NCBI RefSeq assembly: GCF_028702905.1
Contig: NZ_JAQVNX010000016.1
Coordinates: forward strand, 1 to 34,248
Length of the DNA stretch: 34,248 bases
Source: Methanofollis sp.
GTDB lineage: Archaea; Halobacteriota; Methanomicrobia; Methanomicrobiales; Methanofollaceae
Direction: 5' to 3'
The notes under the pieces were generated by a model, which was not told the DNA's origin, did no database searches, and worked only from the letters and a program-made list of their open reading frames with translations. Both the position numbers and the translations under genes were made by a program. Shown piece after piece: positions 33,045-34,248 of this stretch (position 1 is the stretch's first letter; the number at the start of each line of letters is the position of its first letter).

Positions 33045-33195
33045 GGATCTCCTCTGATGAAAGAATGCCGCCGCACTTAATGTGCCTGTTGATTTTATTT
33101 TAAATTTCATCCTCTATCTTTGCCGCATGCACCGTTTCCGGCAGGAGTGGCATCTGGCGGGGGTCATTTTTCGCGGATCTTCAGGAAAGCCGGGA

Positions 33196-34041
33196 TCATT
33201 CCGGCCCCCCCTCCCTCTCCGGGCACACACCCTGCGGCTGCGTCGCCGGGTCCTGGAGGTACTCCATCACCCTCGCCATCACCTCGGGGTTCCGGGGCAG
33301 GCCGATGTGGCAGTACTGCTCGGGCCGCTCTTGCAGGCCCGACGGGTCTGCCGGGAGGATGTCCAGGCCCGCGCCCGGCAGGTACGAATCGGTGTGCGGC
33401 ACGATGCCGTCGCCGGCATAGGTCGTCCGCCACTCCCCGTCAGGGCCGAAGGTCCAGGTCTTTCCCTGGAAGCAGGGGAAGAACGCGGGCGTGGCCGTGA
33501 GGTTTGCGGCAAGGACCAGCCGATAGGCGATGTCGTCGCGGGCCCTCGCGCCCTGCAGCGCGGCAATGGTCCTGCTGCCGGGGCGGAACTCCTGCACGAT
33601 GACGTCGTCTGCGGGGTCGTAGTCGCGGGGCACGAAGACACCCGCGAGGCGGTCGATGACCTCCGGGCCGTACTCGGGGTCGTTGAAGAGCTCGGCCATG
33701 GAAGACCCGTTGTTCGGCGGCCCGAGGCCGATCAACTGCCTGACCCGCTCCTCCCGCCGCCCGCCGTCGATCACCTCCAGGAGGTACCGGGCGATGCAGG
33801 TCCCCATGGAGTGGCAGACCATATCGACAGGTCCGGCATAGCCGGTCTCATCCCGCGCCAGGGCAAGGTAGTCCCTGAACGCCGCGGCGATCTCGCCGGG
33901 TGCGGCGTCGCCCATCTCGCTGTGGTCGAAGACCCGGTACGGTATCGCCGCCTCTTCGAGCTGCGGTATCAGGCGTTTCCAGACGCCGGGATGGCTCCGC
34001 CATCCATGGACCAGTACGGCCGGACATCTTCCTCTCTGCAC
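33196..34041 (-). CDS. Lipase-like alpha/beta hydrolase
   Basis: The 281-residue product starts with a GTG and reads CPAVLVHGWRSHPGVWKRLI, the oxyanion HGW motif. The nucleophile elbow VCHSMG has Ser 78 with Cys in place of the first Gly. LIGLGPPNNGSSMAEL, typical of lipase-like hydrolases, follows, and a late His in QYCHIGLPRNPEV is a candidate for the catalytic triad. No signal peptide is visible, so it is likely cytosolic. Substrate not predictable; triacylglycerol lipase and acyl-ester hydrolase relatives are possible. GGTGA lies about ten bases before the GTG. Single gene, 152 bases upstream of the zinc-ribbon gene in the same direction. Confidence 0.87.
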   Translation of the reverse strand: MQRGRCPAVLVHGWRSHPGVWKRLIPQLEEAAIPYRVFDHSEMGDAAPGEIAAAFRDYLALARDETGYAGPVDMVCHSMGTCIARYLLEVIDGGRREERVRQLIGLGPPNNGSSMAELFNDPEYGPEVIDRLAGVFVPRDYDPADDVIVQEFRPGSRTIAALQGARARDDIAYRLVLAANLTATPAFFPCFQGKTWTFGPDGEWRTTYAGDGIVPHTDSYLPGAGLDILPADPSGLQERPEQYCHIGLPRNPEVMARVMEYLQDPATQPQGVCPEREGGPE

Positions 34042-34135
34042 GAAACGATCTCACCTTCCGGAGGTCGATATCTCCCTTCTCCTTGAAACACCATCAGCCT
34101 TTGGTTTATCTCCGGCGGTCGGTCCCCTCCAGGAA

Positions 34136-34147
34136 AAGATATATGAC
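34136..34147 (+). promoter_or_regulatory. TATA box for the gene at the right edge
   Basis: AAAGATATATGA is centred about 27 bases ahead of the ATG at 34169, consistent with a leaderless transcript from that ATG. Confidence 0.45.
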
Positions 34148-34168
34148 ATGGCCCCTACTCCCCCGCAT

Positions 34169-34248
34169 ATGGGCAGCACGATCCGAGCGTCCGAATACTG
34201 GGACTGGAGAGAGGAGTTCACCGACCTTGGCGACGACCCTGTCGCATC
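34169..34248 (+). CDS. Start of an unidentified gene (partial)
   Basis: Twenty-six codons are open to the window edge, reading MGSTIRASEYWDWREEFTDL and on. Too little is present to name a family. The ATG at 34169 is preferred over one at 34148 because the TATA box is then at the leaderless distance. The sequence is GC-rich and uses codons like the core genes, which supports a real gene. Confidence 0.5.
   Translation, partial: MGSTIRASEYWDWREEFTDLGDDPVA

Noticed and set aside
1-34248. tRNA, rRNA and CRISPR arrays
   Set aside because: No cloverleaf with a GTTCRANNC arm, no rRNA-like stretch and no regularly spaced direct repeats were seen on reading through; short lookalikes such as GGTTCAAATC at 5348 lie inside coding sequence.

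Overview
The window looks like a chromosomal segment of a methanogenic archaeon of the order Methanomicrobiales (Methanofollis or Methanoculleus type). This placement is an inference. It rests on the GC-rich core genes, the archaeal TATA boxes 20-30 bases ahead of starts with many short or absent leaders, GGAGG/GAGGTGA-type ribosome sites on other genes, and the family content (YkgJ cysteine cluster, DUF169, DsrE/TusA, class I hybrid-cluster protein, secreted C69 peptidase). No rRNA, tRNA or CRISPR array was recognised.

Layout. 1-536: 5' part of a VUT/YhhQ-type queuosine-precursor transporter. 1.0-6.6 kb: accessory stretch of intermediate base composition with a small TPR protein, a dead IS256-type transposase, a TnpB (IS200/IS605) remnant that keeps its right-end hairpin, a 400-residue membrane protein and an 865-residue protein joining a zinc-binding DUF2225-like head to a long beta-helix-like repeat region. 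6.8-7.3 kb: YkgJ protein. 7.5-9.45 kb: AT-rich island holding one SIR2-family gene with an unassigned C-terminal half, probably anti-phage defence. 9.6-23.9 kb: GC-rich core with an ABC_ATPase protein, a DUF1294 and AI-2E membrane pair, a divergent HxlR regulator/hcp pair, a four-gene minus-strand operon (DUF169, TusA-DsrE, small membrane protein, helical protein) divergent from an HTH-GAF regulator, and secreted or anchored proteins (SagB-type oxidoreductase, bicupin lipoprotein, Cache lipoprotein, C69 peptidase). 23.9-24.2 kb: scars of a cupin gene and an M3 peptidase. 24.3-31.8 kb: second AT-rich island, a four-gene operon. 31.9-34.2 kb: GC-rich core again, with a frameshifted zinc-ribbon membrane protein, a lipase-like hydrolase and the start of an unknown gene.

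The best candidate for an undescribed system is the 24.5-31.8 kb operon. It encodes a short nucleotide-sugar dehydrogenase with all core catalytic residues but no C-terminal UDP-binding domain. Next is a 1736-residue protein with four GT-A-like glycosyltransferase modules, a kinase-like module whose catalytic Asp is replaced by Asn, and a SAM methyltransferase. A histidine phosphatase and a TIGR00725/SLOG-type nucleotide-binding protein follow. The last three genes overlap by ATGA. No flippase, polymerase, transporter or membrane segment is encoded, so a soluble glycosylated or nucleotide-linked product fits better than a surface polysaccharide. That is a hypothesis from gene content. The SIR2 gene is a second candidate accessory system, about 15 kb away and not obviously linked to the first.
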